Assembly (NCBI GenBank): GCA_016285145.1
Contig: JAEEQE010000025.1
Span: 1-43,156, forward strand
Origin: Bacteroidales bacterium
GTDB lineage: Bacteria; Bacteroidota; Bacteroidia; Bacteroidales; WCHB1-69
Direction of reading: 5' to 3'
Length of the DNA stretch: 43,156 nt
Shown: positions 1-6,775 of the stretch, one piece after another
How the letters are laid out: each line of letters starts with the position of its first letter
Position numbering within the stretch: the first letter of the stretch is position 1
The notes under the pieces: generated by a model
Database searches by the model: none
Seen by the model: only the letters and a program-made list of their open reading frames with translations
What the model was told of the DNA's origin: nothing
Program-made: the position numbers and the translations under genes

Positions 1-2
1 TG

Positions 3-50
3 TGTGCGTGTCGTACTCTTAATCACGAAGACCCTGAAATGAAGAGATAA
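3..50 (+). CDS. Possible 3' end of an upstream gene (partial)
   Basis: A reading frame is open from the left edge and stops with TAA at 48-50, coding about 15 residues ending EDPEMKR. It ends just before the RHS cassette start at 55. It may be the tail of a preceding gene, for example another tip or immunity gene, but it is too short to identify or even to be sure it is coding. Confidence 0.2.
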   Translation, partial: CACRTLNHEDPEMKR

Positions 51-54
51 CCCA

Positions 55-1215
55 ATGAATTATTCTTCCAAACATGCAGAATTAGAGATATTCCAAGAGC
101 GCATCACCTCGCAGATTGGTCGCGACAATTTCTCCACGCTGGCAACGCCCGTGACGGACATCGTCTCGGCCAACCGCAAAGTGCGCCACGCCGACAGCCT
201 CGTGCTGGCGCTCAACCCTGCCATCACGGATACCACTGCGCAACTTTCCTACCTCAATGCCCTTACCAATCGTCAGAAAGACACTTGCGAAGCCTATTGG
301 TACCACCCTGACCACCTCGGCTCCTCTTCCTGGATAACCTACTCTGACGGCTCCGTCGTGCAGCACCTGCACTACCTCCCTTGGGGTGAAGATTTTGTTG
401 ACCAGAGGACAACCAACTGGCATGCCATGCACACCTTCTCCGCAAAAGAACGCGACTCGGAAACGGGTTTTTCTTACTTTGGCTCACGCTATTACTCCTC
501 CGACCTGAGCATCTGGCTCAGCGTTGATCCACAGGCCTCAAAATATCCCTCGTTAAGCCCATATGTTTACTGCGCAGACAACCCGATTAAGTTGGTGGAT
601 CCGGAGGGGGAAGAGATTTATGAATATGATGAATCGGGGAAATTTTTATGCGTCCGTGGGGAAACAGGCAGTGCCGATCAAATAGCTATCAAGAAATCAG
701 ATGGATCCGTTGTTATGAGTAAGGAATATAAAAACGGGACCATTAAATTGGGAATAAAAGGTTTTGCAAAGCAGGAGTCGGGGGAAAGTGTAAAAATACA
801 AGCCTTAAATATCCAAGGTGATGATAATGCCATAGAATGTTTTAAATTTGTGGCAGACAATTCGAACTGTGAGTGGAGCTTGTGTCAAATCGGTTCACAA
901 TCAGGGGAAAACGGCAAAAATGTCATGTCCAATTCTCAAGAACGAGAGCATGAATCTTCAGCTAGTTTAATAATTAATTCATATTCAAACATCCGTGCTC
1001 ATTGGCATTCACAACCTGACGACCTTAAAGTATCATCAAACGATTATAAAGCGTCGGAAGCATTGCGAAATAAATGTGGTAATCCCTTTTCTCCTATGGG
1101 TTACATTCCAACATACATATATTCGAAAGGGAAACACATTCAATACAATAATTTCATAAAGTTTTTAGACGAAAAGATAGAGAAGTCTATCCAGGACTTC
1201 ATAAAAAGACAGTGA
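55..1215 (+). CDS. Truncated RHS core protein with JAMM-like C-terminal tip
   Basis: This 386-residue protein is a fragment of an RHS-repeat polymorphic toxin. It has the RHS core hallmarks: a YHPDHLGS motif near residue 82, then the segment SAKERDSETGFSYFGSRYY and the closing LVDPEGEE near residue 186. Full RHS proteins are usually far longer and exported; here the thousand or more residues of YD repeats and the signal peptide are missing, and an in-frame stop lies at 40-42, so this is an orphan cassette or remnant. After the core the sequence becomes AT-rich and unrelated to the second cassette. The tip holds H316-W-H318, S327 and D330, resembling the zinc site HxH-x7-S-x2-D of JAMM/MPN peptidases with one extra residue in the spacer; E300 could be the catalytic glutamate. 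JAMM-like tips are known in polymorphic toxins. The toxin role is inferred. The next gene starts 4 bases downstream. Confidence 0.75.
   Translation: MNYSSKHAELEIFQERITSQIGRDNFSTLATPVTDIVSANRKVRHADSLVLALNPAITDTTAQLSYLNALTNRQKDTCEAYWYHPDHLGSSSWITYSDGSVVQHLHYLPWGEDFVDQRTTNWHAMHTFSAKERDSETGFSYFGSRYYSSDLSIWLSVDPQASKYPSLSPYVYCADNPIKLVDPEGEEIYEYDESGKFLCVRGETGSADQIAIKKSDGSVVMSKEYKNGTIKLGIKGFAKQESGESVKIQALNIQGDDNAIECFKFVADNSNCEWSLCQIGSQSGENGKNVMSNSQEREHESSASLIINSYSNIRAHWHSQPDDLKVSSNDYKASEALRNKCGNPFSPMGYIPTYIYSKGKHIQYNNFIKFLDEKIEKSIQDFIKRQ
589..617 (+). repeat. RHS cassette junction repeat, copy 1
   Basis: These 29 bases, coding KLVDPEGEE, are identical to 2254-2282. They form the right end of a 191-base core (427-617 against 2092-2282) that aligns without gaps between the two cassettes. 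The tips diverge completely right after it, so it marks the natural crossover point for tip exchange. Confidence 0.85.
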
Positions 1216-1219
1216 CACT

Positions 1220-1864
1220 ATGGGAAATTGTCAAATGCAAATAGTAATTAGAAATCACGGCATTATTTATATAATAATCTTTTGGGTGATTGTCATTATG
1301 AGTTCATGCAAAACGAACTATATGGTTGAAACCAGAATAGTGACAATAAAAAATCAATGTTTCAGAAATGCAATTTACTACATGTTCTCATTCGCAGACA
1401 GCAACATTAATTGCAAATATGATTTGTATTATCTAATAAAAGGTCAAAAGGATAATGAAACAGAATGTTTCATTCTAAAATCAACAAGCATTCCGGAAAT
1501 TGCATCTAAATTTGGTCAAGCTGTCCTGTTTACGGATACTATTGACAACCATATCCTGTTGTTCCCCAAAAACACAATAGATGTAGTAGAACTGGATGGA
1601 AAAGAGTTTCCCTTATTACCGAGGGGTGACTGCAAAAACAATCAAGGATTCAAAACTAATAACGATAATGTTATTTCTTTTGGTGGCTGTGAAAGCATTG
1701 AATGGCTATTCCTATTATCTAACAACAAGATTCAAGTGACAGATATCAAACATTATAAGGTAAATATGTATGATTGGTTAATTTATGCTAAAGATACCAC
1801 ATGTGTAGATAACCCACTATTATATCAGATTGATTTTATTGAAGAGCAGCCATCAGACAATTAA
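1220..1864 (+). CDS. Lipoprotein of unknown function, candidate immunity protein
   Basis: I do not recognise this 214-residue protein. Its N-terminus has a hydrophobic stretch (IIYIIIFWVIVIMSS) followed by a cysteine in a lipobox-like context near residue 30, so it is probably a lipoprotein. A start at the internal ATG (residue 6) is equally possible. The gene begins 4 bases after the JAMM-like RHS cassette and has the same low GC content, so the two are probably co-transcribed and may have been acquired together. Position directly behind a toxin tip is where immunity genes usually sit; that role is inference only. The body is rich in N, K and I and has no motif I can name. Confidence 0.6.
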   Translation: MGNCQMQIVIRNHGIIYIIIFWVIVIMSSCKTNYMVETRIVTIKNQCFRNAIYYMFSFADSNINCKYDLYYLIKGQKDNETECFILKSTSIPEIASKFGQAVLFTDTIDNHILLFPKNTIDVVELDGKEFPLLPRGDCKNNQGFKTNNDNVISFGGCESIEWLFLLSNNKIQVTDIKHYKVNMYDWLIYAKDTTCVDNPLLYQIDFIEEQPSDN

Positions 1865-1947
1865 TTGTTTGTCATAAGAAAGAATCGTCATACAAGCAAT
1901 CCTAAAATGGTTCTTCCTTTTCACCAATGACCATTCGATATTTTTTG

Positions 1948-1955
1948 TAGTTTTG
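1948..1955 (+). promoter_or_regulatory. Bacteroidota -7 element before RHS cassette 2
   Basis: TAGTTTTG matches the Bacteroidota -7 consensus TAnnTTTG. It lies only 4 bases before the ATG at 1960, which would give a leaderless or nearly leaderless message if it is used. It could be fortuitous, or mark a relic of a former intergenic region. Confidence 0.35.
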
Positions 1956-1959
1956 CCGC

Positions 1960-2844
1960 ATGAATGATGGTAGATTTGTGGCATATTATCCAGCAACGGC
2001 CTGCTATGGAATCCCATCTTGCAGATGTATGGGTTTACCTCTTGATCTGATGGAAAATAATGAAAATCAGAATATTAACAACGTATCTACCATGCACACC
2101 TTCTCCGCAAAAGAAAAGGACTCCGAAACTGGCCTATCTTACTTTGGCGCACGCTATTACAGCTCCGATTTGAGCATCTGGCTCAGTGTGGATCCGCAAG
2201 CCTCAAAATATCCGTCGTTATCACCTTACACATATTGTGCGAATAACCCGGTGAAGTTGGTGGATCCGGAGGGGGAAGAGATAGTAGGAACGGATGGAAA
2301 AGCTGTTTCATACAGCTACGATGATAAAGGCAATGTGGTATGGAGCAATAATGCGTCTGACGACACAAAACGAATTGGCAATGCGATGCTCCGATCTGAA
2401 ACAGGAAAAGAACAATTGGATAAAGCAATAGCATCTAATACGAAAATATCTTTTAACATAGTGGATAGAGGTGAGAAACCATCATTAATGGGAAATGCAC
2501 AGTATGTGACAGCTCCTTCCTACGATGGGATCAAAGAACCAAAATCAGCCACAATATACATCTACGAACAATCCATCAAAGATTATTTGTCATCAGGTAT
2601 GTTTGGGAAAGATGCTGCTTTAAATATTGGTACATTTTGGGCATCTCAAGACAAAGAAACAGGTTTAGATAATTATATGGGTGCAGTTGCAGGTCACGAG
2701 ATTGAACACGTTGTCTCACAGGAAAATAGAATATTGACTGCTGCTTATAAAAAGAATCAAACGTTTAGTAACTACGAAGCTAGAGAACTCATGCCAAATA
2801 TTATTAAAACAAAGATTTTATGGGAAACGTATCTAAAATTCTAA
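1960..2844 (+). CDS. Orphan RHS core cassette with HExxH (metallopeptidase-like) tip
   Basis: This 294-residue protein begins with about 44 residues I cannot place, then joins the end of an RHS core at MHTFSAKEKDSETG (residue 45) through LVDPEGEE. That segment matches the first cassette base for base in length. After the core comes a different AT-rich tip of about 185 residues. It contains GHEIEH with H246-E247-I248-E249-H250, the HExxH zinc motif of gluzincin and metzincin peptidases; a glutamate in NYEARE some 30 residues later could be a third ligand. It probably encodes the tip of a displaced toxin, kept as a silent donor cassette. The real start is uncertain because so little RHS sequence precedes the core. 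The next gene overlaps its last 25 bases. Confidence 0.7.
   Translation: MNDGRFVAYYPATACYGIPSCRCMGLPLDLMENNENQNINNVSTMHTFSAKEKDSETGLSYFGARYYSSDLSIWLSVDPQASKYPSLSPYTYCANNPVKLVDPEGEEIVGTDGKAVSYSYDDKGNVVWSNNASDDTKRIGNAMLRSETGKEQLDKAIASNTKISFNIVDRGEKPSLMGNAQYVTAPSYDGIKEPKSATIYIYEQSIKDYLSSGMFGKDAALNIGTFWASQDKETGLDNYMGAVAGHEIEHVVSQENRILTAAYKKNQTFSNYEARELMPNIIKTKILWETYLKF
2254..2282 (+). repeat. RHS cassette junction repeat, copy 2
   Basis: This copy is identical to 589-617 over 29 bases. It lies immediately before the point where the second RHS cassette switches to its own tip. Confidence 0.85.
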
Positions 2845-3398
2845 GTTTAATCACTTTATTTAGTTTATTTATATGCCATAGTCCAGGACAAGTAGTGCGT
2901 CCATTTTGTATCCACAATTTTTCTCAATCAGAATTGGATTCTATTGTTTTGGATTTCTGGCGTAAATCACACAACCTTTATCCAGACTTCCCAGTTAAAT
3001 CAATTACTGATTTATCTTTTGGGATAAACGATAATATTACGCCATGGATTCTCTACGAAAGTATAGATTCTCATTTTGCTGATATATTTGTGGATTCAAG
3101 TGATGTAATTAGAATCTTATCTCACACAAATACAGATATAGAACAAGTGATCCTTTTTCATTATGGGTGGATGTTTTTGATAGAAATGCGAAATCCTTTG
3201 CCTGCAATTGTTGCTGCCATAAAAAAAATCGAAAATTTTTCTGCTCTCTTCGCAGACAGAATCATAAATGAGGTGACACGGGTACACCGAGGTAATTGGC
3301 ACATAAAGAACGATGTAGAATTTGAAATTGGACACGATGTCTTTGATGAAAACTTTAATGATGACAACAACAACTATAGGCCAGATATATGGGAATAG
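2820..3398 (+). CDS. Exported protein of unknown function, candidate immunity protein
   Basis: This gene encodes 192 residues with a likely signal peptide (ILSLITLFSLFICHSPGQ) at the N-terminus and an acidic, Asn- and Asp-rich C-terminus. I do not recognise the family. Its ATG lies inside the end of the HExxH cassette in another frame, an overlap of 25 bases that implies translational coupling. Coupling to a toxin tip and export to the envelope fit an immunity protein acting on a periplasmic or surface metallopeptidase, but this is inference. Base composition is as AT-rich as in the tip. Confidence 0.6.
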   Translation: MGNVSKILSLITLFSLFICHSPGQVVRPFCIHNFSQSELDSIVLDFWRKSHNLYPDFPVKSITDLSFGINDNITPWILYESIDSHFADIFVDSSDVIRILSHTNTDIEQVILFHYGWMFLIEMRNPLPAIVAAIKKIENFSALFADRIINEVTRVHRGNWHIKNDVEFEIGHDVFDENFNDDNNNYRPDIWE

Positions 3399-3526
3399 GT
3401 TTTGGGAGCAGCACCCGCAGGGTAACCATCTACATCAACGGCAAGGAGGTGGAGGCCTCCGTCAAGCAGATACGTTCCGAGATGAACAAGTTCGTCAACG
3501 AGCAGAAGCGTATGGTCATCGGATAA
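3389..3526 (+). pseudogene. Tape-measure-like N-terminal remnant (45 codons)
   Basis: A short frame starts with ATG at 3389, overlapping the end of the preceding gene, and stops at 3524-3526. Its product contains RVTIYINGKEVEASVKQIR followed by SEMNKFVNEQKRMVIG. From memory this resembles the first 40 residues of tail tape-measure proteins of Bacteroidota phages and prophages, which often begin with such a VTIYINGKEV / IRSEM / LVNEQ pattern. The rest of the gene, normally many hundreds of codons, is absent, and sequence after the stop is GC-rich repeat DNA. I read it as a gene relic left by phage or tail-element DNA; it could also be a small independent gene. Confidence 0.5.
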
Positions 3527-3547
3527 GACACCTCTTTTCAGCGTGTC

Positions 3548-3590
3548 GTCGTTTCGCGGCGAGCACATCCCGTTCTCCGTGGCACGCGCC
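3548..3590 (+). repeat. 43-base dispersed repeat, diverged copy
   Basis: This stretch starts gtcgtttcgcggcg and ends with a ggcacg-gcc block. It aligns without gaps to 5570-5612 and 6480-6522, with roughly eight mismatches. The other two copies sit at the left edge of the ORF6N duplication units. Confidence 0.6.
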
Positions 3591-3626
3591 TGCCGCGCCG
3601 CGATATTGTGTGCGCACGCACGCGCA

Positions 3627-3818
3627 ATTCTACCGAGCTTACGTCCCTGCCGGGACGTGGGGGCATGCGGTGGTGTCATTCCTACCGAGCTTTTGCCCCT
3701 AATCGGGGCATTTGTGTCTGCGTGGGGCCCCATTCTTACAGACATGCAACGCCTACGGCGTTATGGTGGGACGGGCGCGTTCCCTCGGCTACAGATATGG
3801 ATCCCCTGACGGGGATGT
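3627..3818 (+). repeat. Array of four variable-stem hairpin modules
   Basis: Four modules recur about every 53 bases. Each begins with a variant of ATTC-TACAGA/TACCGA and then a short hairpin with 6-7 bp arms. The hairpins are 3641-3658 (ACGTCCC/GGGACGT), 3694-3710 (TGCCCC/GGGGCA), 3748-3762 (AACGCC/GGCGTT) and 3801-3816 (ATCCCC/GGGGAT). The stems differ in sequence but each is perfectly paired, while the lead-in is conserved. Similar interspersed elements occur in other bacterial genomes. No gene is visible here. Confidence 0.7.
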
Positions 3819-4023
3819 TTTGTGAACTGCACCCCAAAAGTTTAGGGAAAAACTAACCGGGACGTGGGGAGATTTCGCCGCTTCTGTCGTCACTGGCGGA
3901 ATAGCGTTGAGCGGAATCCCCAAACATTTAGTGTGCTGCAAATCGAAAATCGTAAACCGTAAATCGAAATTCCCACTTCCGATCTTTTCTAAAAAATGTA
4001 GCTATCCCTATAGTCGTTTTTTG

Positions 4024-4031
4024 TATCTTTG
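4024..4031 (+). promoter_or_regulatory. -7 promoter element of the M20 peptidase gene
   Basis: TATCTTTG is a perfect match to the Bacteroidota -7 consensus and lies 28 bases before the ATG at 4060. Confidence 0.6.
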
Positions 4032-4059
4032 CTCCCTCGAATTTTAAAACCCCAATGAT

Positions 4060-5427
4060 ATGGAACCTAAAAATTACATTGAAGAGAATCAGAAACGTTT
4101 TTTGGACGAACTTTTCACCCTGTTGCGCATCCCCTCCATCAGCTCCCAGAGCGAGCACAAGGAGGATATGATCCGCTGCGCCGAACGCTGGCGTGAGCTC
4201 ATCCTGGCTGCTGGTGCCGACAAGTGCGAGGTGATGCCCGCCGAGGGCAACCCTATCGTCTATGGCGAGAAAATCATCGACCCGAAGGCCAAAACCGTCC
4301 TCGTGTATGGCCATTACGACGTGATGCCCGTGGACCCCGTGGAACTGTGGAACACAGAACCCTTCGAGCCCGTTATCAAAGACGGGAAAATCTGGGGCCG
4401 TGGTGCGGACGACGACAAGGGCCAGTCGTTCATGCACGCCAAGGCATTTGAGACCATGATGAAGACCGGCACGCTGCCCTGCAACGTGAAGTTCATGCTG
4501 GAGGGTGAGGAGGAGATCGGCTCACCCAGTCTGGCAAAATGGATTGTGGAATACAAGGACCTGGTGAAGGCCGATGTCATTCTCGTTTCCGACACCAGCA
4601 TGATAGCATCGGATGTGCCCTCCATCACGACGGGTCTCCGTGGCCTCTCTTATTGGGAAATCGAAGTCACCGGCCCGAATGCGGACCTCCATTCCGGCAT
4701 CTTCGGCGGCTCGGTGGCCAACCCGCTGAACACGCTTTGCGAGATGATCGCCAAATGTATGGACGAGAACAACCACATCACCATACCGCATTTCTACGAT
4801 GATGTGGTGGAGTGCTCCGCCCGCGAGCGCGAGCTGCTCAATATGGCTCCCTATAATGAGGAAGAGTATAAGAAATCATTAGGTGTGAAGGCGTTGCGTG
4901 GTGAGAAAGGCTATACGAAAATCGAGCATGTGGGCATCCGTCCCACGTTCGACCTGTGCGGAATGTGGGGTGGCTATACCGCCGAAGGCTCCAAGACCGT
5001 GCTGCCCTCGAAGGCGTATGCCAAGCTCTCGTGCCGTCTGGTCCCCAATCAGGATCATGAGAAGATTGCCGACTTGGTGAAGAACTACTTCGAAGAGAAC
5101 GCCCCCGACTATGTGGATGTGAAAGTCACGTCATTGCATGGCGGCCAGGCGTACGGCTGTCCCACCGACCATCCGGCCTACAAGGCTGCCGAGGCCGCCT
5201 ACATGGACACCTATGGCAAGCTGCCTATCCCGATGCGCAGCGGTGGCAGCATCCCCATCATCTCCACCTTCGAGAAAGTGTTGGGCATCAAGTCCATCCT
5301 GATGGGCTTCGGCCTTGGCGAGGATGCCATCCACTCGCCCAACGAGAACTACAGACTGGATCATTTCTACAAGGGCATCGAAACCATCATCCAATTCTAC
5401 CAGCATTACGCGGCGCAAATGGCGTAA
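4060..5427 (+). CDS. M20 family metallo-dipeptidase (CNDP-like)
   Basis: This 455-residue protein is a cytosolic zinc peptidase of the M20 family, of the type that cleaves dipeptides such as carnosine-like substrates. The active-site landmarks are all present: H85-x-D87 in YGHYDVMP, the bridging aspartate in RGADDDKG (about residue 117), the catalytic and metal glutamates in LEGEEEIGS (148-155), D178 in VSDTS, and the C-terminal metal histidine in EDAIHSPNEN. The middle of the protein (about 200-340) is the dimerisation (lid) domain. There is no signal peptide. Length is normal for the family. It has its own promoter and a good terminator, so it is a single-gene unit. Exact substrate cannot be told. 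Confidence 0.92.
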   Translation: MEPKNYIEENQKRFLDELFTLLRIPSISSQSEHKEDMIRCAERWRELILAAGADKCEVMPAEGNPIVYGEKIIDPKAKTVLVYGHYDVMPVDPVELWNTEPFEPVIKDGKIWGRGADDDKGQSFMHAKAFETMMKTGTLPCNVKFMLEGEEEIGSPSLAKWIVEYKDLVKADVILVSDTSMIASDVPSITTGLRGLSYWEIEVTGPNADLHSGIFGGSVANPLNTLCEMIAKCMDENNHITIPHFYDDVVECSARERELLNMAPYNEEEYKKSLGVKALRGEKGYTKIEHVGIRPTFDLCGMWGGYTAEGSKTVLPSKAYAKLSCRLVPNQDHEKIADLVKNYFEENAPDYVDVKVTSLHGGQAYGCPTDHPAYKAAEAAYMDTYGKLPIPMRSGGSIPIISTFEKVLGIKSILMGFGLGEDAIHSPNENYRLDHFYKGIETIIQFYQHYAAQMA

Positions 5428-5499
5428 TTGGGGATTGGTCATTGGTTCTTTGCTGATGGTGTAGAACCTTGAACTTTGATTTTGAACAATGAACAGCAG

Positions 5500-5525
5500 G
5501 GCGTGGCCGTGGGGCCGCGCCTTTT
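5500..5525 (+). terminator. Rho-independent terminator after the M20 gene
   Basis: Arms ggcgtggcc (5500-5508) and ggccgcgcc (5513-5521) form a 9-bp stem with one G-T pair and a four-base loop, followed by TTTT. Confidence 0.65.
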
Positions 5526-5569
5526 GTTTGGTGTTCGATATCTGAGTGATTTCCCTCTTATCGCACGCC

Positions 5570-5612
5570 GTCGTTTCGCGGCGGGCGTATGTTGTTCTTC
5601 GTGGCACGTGCC
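5570..5612 (+). repeat. 43-base dispersed repeat, copy at unit 1 edge
   Basis: This copy is identical to 6480-6522 and related to 3548-3590. It contains the 10-base palindrome GGCACGTGCC near its right end. Confidence 0.7.
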
Positions 5613-5790
5613 ATCCTTTCCCGGGAGTTGGCATCCACGGTTATTGTGCTGCATCCAAGTAATCAGAAAATCGTGAATACAACACTGGTTTCTCCGAAAT
5701 GACGCTTTAAAAATTAACTATTAAATGTTAAAATATTAAATTGTATTGTATTTATTTGGTAATCAGAGTTGAAAAATTTTCACAGGCACC

Positions 5791-5821
5791 TTGACAAATG
5801 CGACTTTCGAATATATCTTTG
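5791..5821 (+). promoter_or_regulatory. Promoter of ORF6N copy 1
   Basis: TTGA at 5791-5794 and TATCTTTG at 5814-5821 are separated by 19 bases, a textbook Bacteroidota promoter. The ATG follows 35 bases later. Confidence 0.7.
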
Positions 5822-5856
5822 TGGTGGTAAATTAATATAAATTTAACACTTTAAAA

Positions 5857-6462
5857 ATGGCTAATATTATTGATGTTGAAAGCAAGATTATTACTCTGCG
5901 GGACCAGCAGGTGATATTGGATGCCGATGTAGCGGAGCTGTATGGTGTAGAGACCAAACGTGTTAATGAGGCTGTCAGTAACAATCCTGAAAAGTTTCCG
6001 GAAGGGTATGTATGGACTATTGACAATCAGGAATTTGCCTTTTTGCGGTCGAAATTTTCGACCGCAAAATTTCAAATGACAAGACAATTACCTAAGGCTT
6101 TCACCGAGAAAGGCCTCTACATGCTGGCCACAATCCTGAAGAGTCCGAAGGCGGTGGAGACGACCATCGCGATTGTGGAGGCCTATGCGAAGTTGAAGGA
6201 ATTGTCGCGGGTGATGGTGGCGATACCGCGGGCGGAGGAGAGCGAGGCGGGCAAGCAGGAACAAAACCGGCTGCTGCACCGAGGCGGCCAGCTTATCGAC
6301 GACCTTCTTACGGATCTCCTGCCTGGGCAGAGCCGTGAGACCTCCTTTGAGCTGAACTTGGCGATGTTCAAGTTCCGTCATTCCGTGAAGCGGGAGAATG
6401 ATGCCGAGGTAAGACAGCTGAAGGAGGAAATTGCACGGTTGAAACATCGTTTGGACGGATGA
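5857..6462 (+). CDS. ORF6N-domain protein, copy 1
   Basis: This 201-residue protein carries an ORF6N domain at residues 1-110, a small putative DNA-binding domain first known from phage proteins and common in Bacteroidota. The signature VILDADVAELYGVETKRVNEAVSNNPEKFP and the later KAFTEKGLYMLATILKS are clear. The C-terminal half has a helical segment ending in a charged, coiled-coil-like tail (EVRQLKEEIARLKHRL). It is one of a tandem pair with the gene at 6776; the two proteins differ almost only between residues 48 and 84. A perfect 14-bp palindrome (6041-6069) lies in that segment. The role is unknown; regulation or phage-related function is usually supposed. Confidence 0.88.
   Translation: MANIIDVESKIITLRDQQVILDADVAELYGVETKRVNEAVSNNPEKFPEGYVWTIDNQEFAFLRSKFSTAKFQMTRQLPKAFTEKGLYMLATILKSPKAVETTIAIVEAYAKLKELSRVMVAIPRAEESEAGKQEQNRLLHRGGQLIDDLLTDLLPGQSRETSFELNLAMFKFRHSVKRENDAEVRQLKEEIARLKHRLDG
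6041..6069 (+). repeat. Perfect intragenic palindrome, ORF6N copy 1
   Basis: Arms ttttgcggtcgaaa (6041-6054) and tttcgaccgcaaaa (6056-6069) are perfect complements around a single central base. The 17-base core ggtcgaaattttcgacc is shared with the palindrome in copy 2, but the outer arms differ. Confidence 0.95.
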
Positions 6463-6479
6463 TGTCGGAAGCCCGTGCC

Positions 6480-6522
6480 GTCGTTTCGCGGCGGGCGTAT
6501 GTTGTTCTTCGTGGCACGTGCC
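6480..6522 (+). repeat. 43-base dispersed repeat, copy at unit 2 edge
   Basis: This copy is identical to 5570-5612. Confidence 0.7.
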
Positions 6523-6708
6523 ATCCTTTCTCGGGAGTTGGAATCCACGGTTATTGTGCTGCATCCAAGTAATCAGAAAATCGTGAATACAACACTGGTT
6601 TCTCCGAAATGACGCTTTTAAAATTAACTATTAAATGTTAAATTATTAAATTATTAAATTATATTGTATTTGTTTGGTAATCAGAGTTGAAAAATTTTCA
6701 CAGGAACC

Positions 6709-6739
6709 TTGACAAATGTGATTTTTGAATATATCTTTG
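6709..6739 (+). promoter_or_regulatory. Promoter of ORF6N copy 2
   Basis: TTGA at 6709-6712 and TATCTTTG at 6732-6739, 19 bases apart, duplicate the promoter of copy 1. Confidence 0.7.
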
Positions 6740-6775
6740 TTGTGGTGAATTAATATTAATTTAACACTTAAAACA

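Larger units (their letters stand above)
3527..4059. other. Gene-free interval rich in repeats
   Basis: This 533-base interval holds the 43-base dispersed repeat, the four-hairpin array, a possible insertion-sequence end at 3823-3856 and a short A/T-rich repeat (aatcg/aaccg variants) at 3939-3969. The promoter of the M20 peptidase lies at its end. Long open frames across it are GC-rich by-products of the repeats and do not look like proteins. Confidence 0.6.
5428..5856. other. Intergenic interval, terminator plus leader of ORF6N copy 1
   Basis: No gene is visible in these 429 bases. It contains the terminator at 5500-5525, then from 5567 the left part of the tandem duplication unit: the 43-base repeat, an AT-rich tract and the promoter at 5791-5821. 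Confidence 0.7.
5567..6476 (+). repeat. Tandem duplication unit 1 (ORF6N gene with leader)
   Basis: The unit starts at gccgtcgtttcgcgg and runs 910 bases to the next gccgtc at 6477. It repeats as 6477-7407 with high identity over the leader, the 5' third and the 3' two thirds of the gene. Only the central stretch of the coding region differs strongly. Confidence 0.9.
6463..6775. other. Leader region between the two ORF6N genes
   Basis: These 313 bases hold no gene. They are a copy of 5553-5856 apart from small changes, including an extra TTAAATTA-type repeat near 6645, and contain the promoter at 6709-6739. No terminator is obvious between the two genes. Confidence 0.75.

Noticed and set aside
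3627-3818. CRISPR array
   Set aside because: The units are hairpins with variable stems and degenerate lead-ins, not identical repeats with unique spacers, and no cas genes are present.
3322-3856. Open frames of 80-126 codons over the repeat region
   Set aside because: They are GC-rich frames running through hairpin repeats with no protein-like features.
3823-3856. A complete insertion sequence
   Set aside because: Only one end-like sequence is visible; no transposase frame or second end was found.
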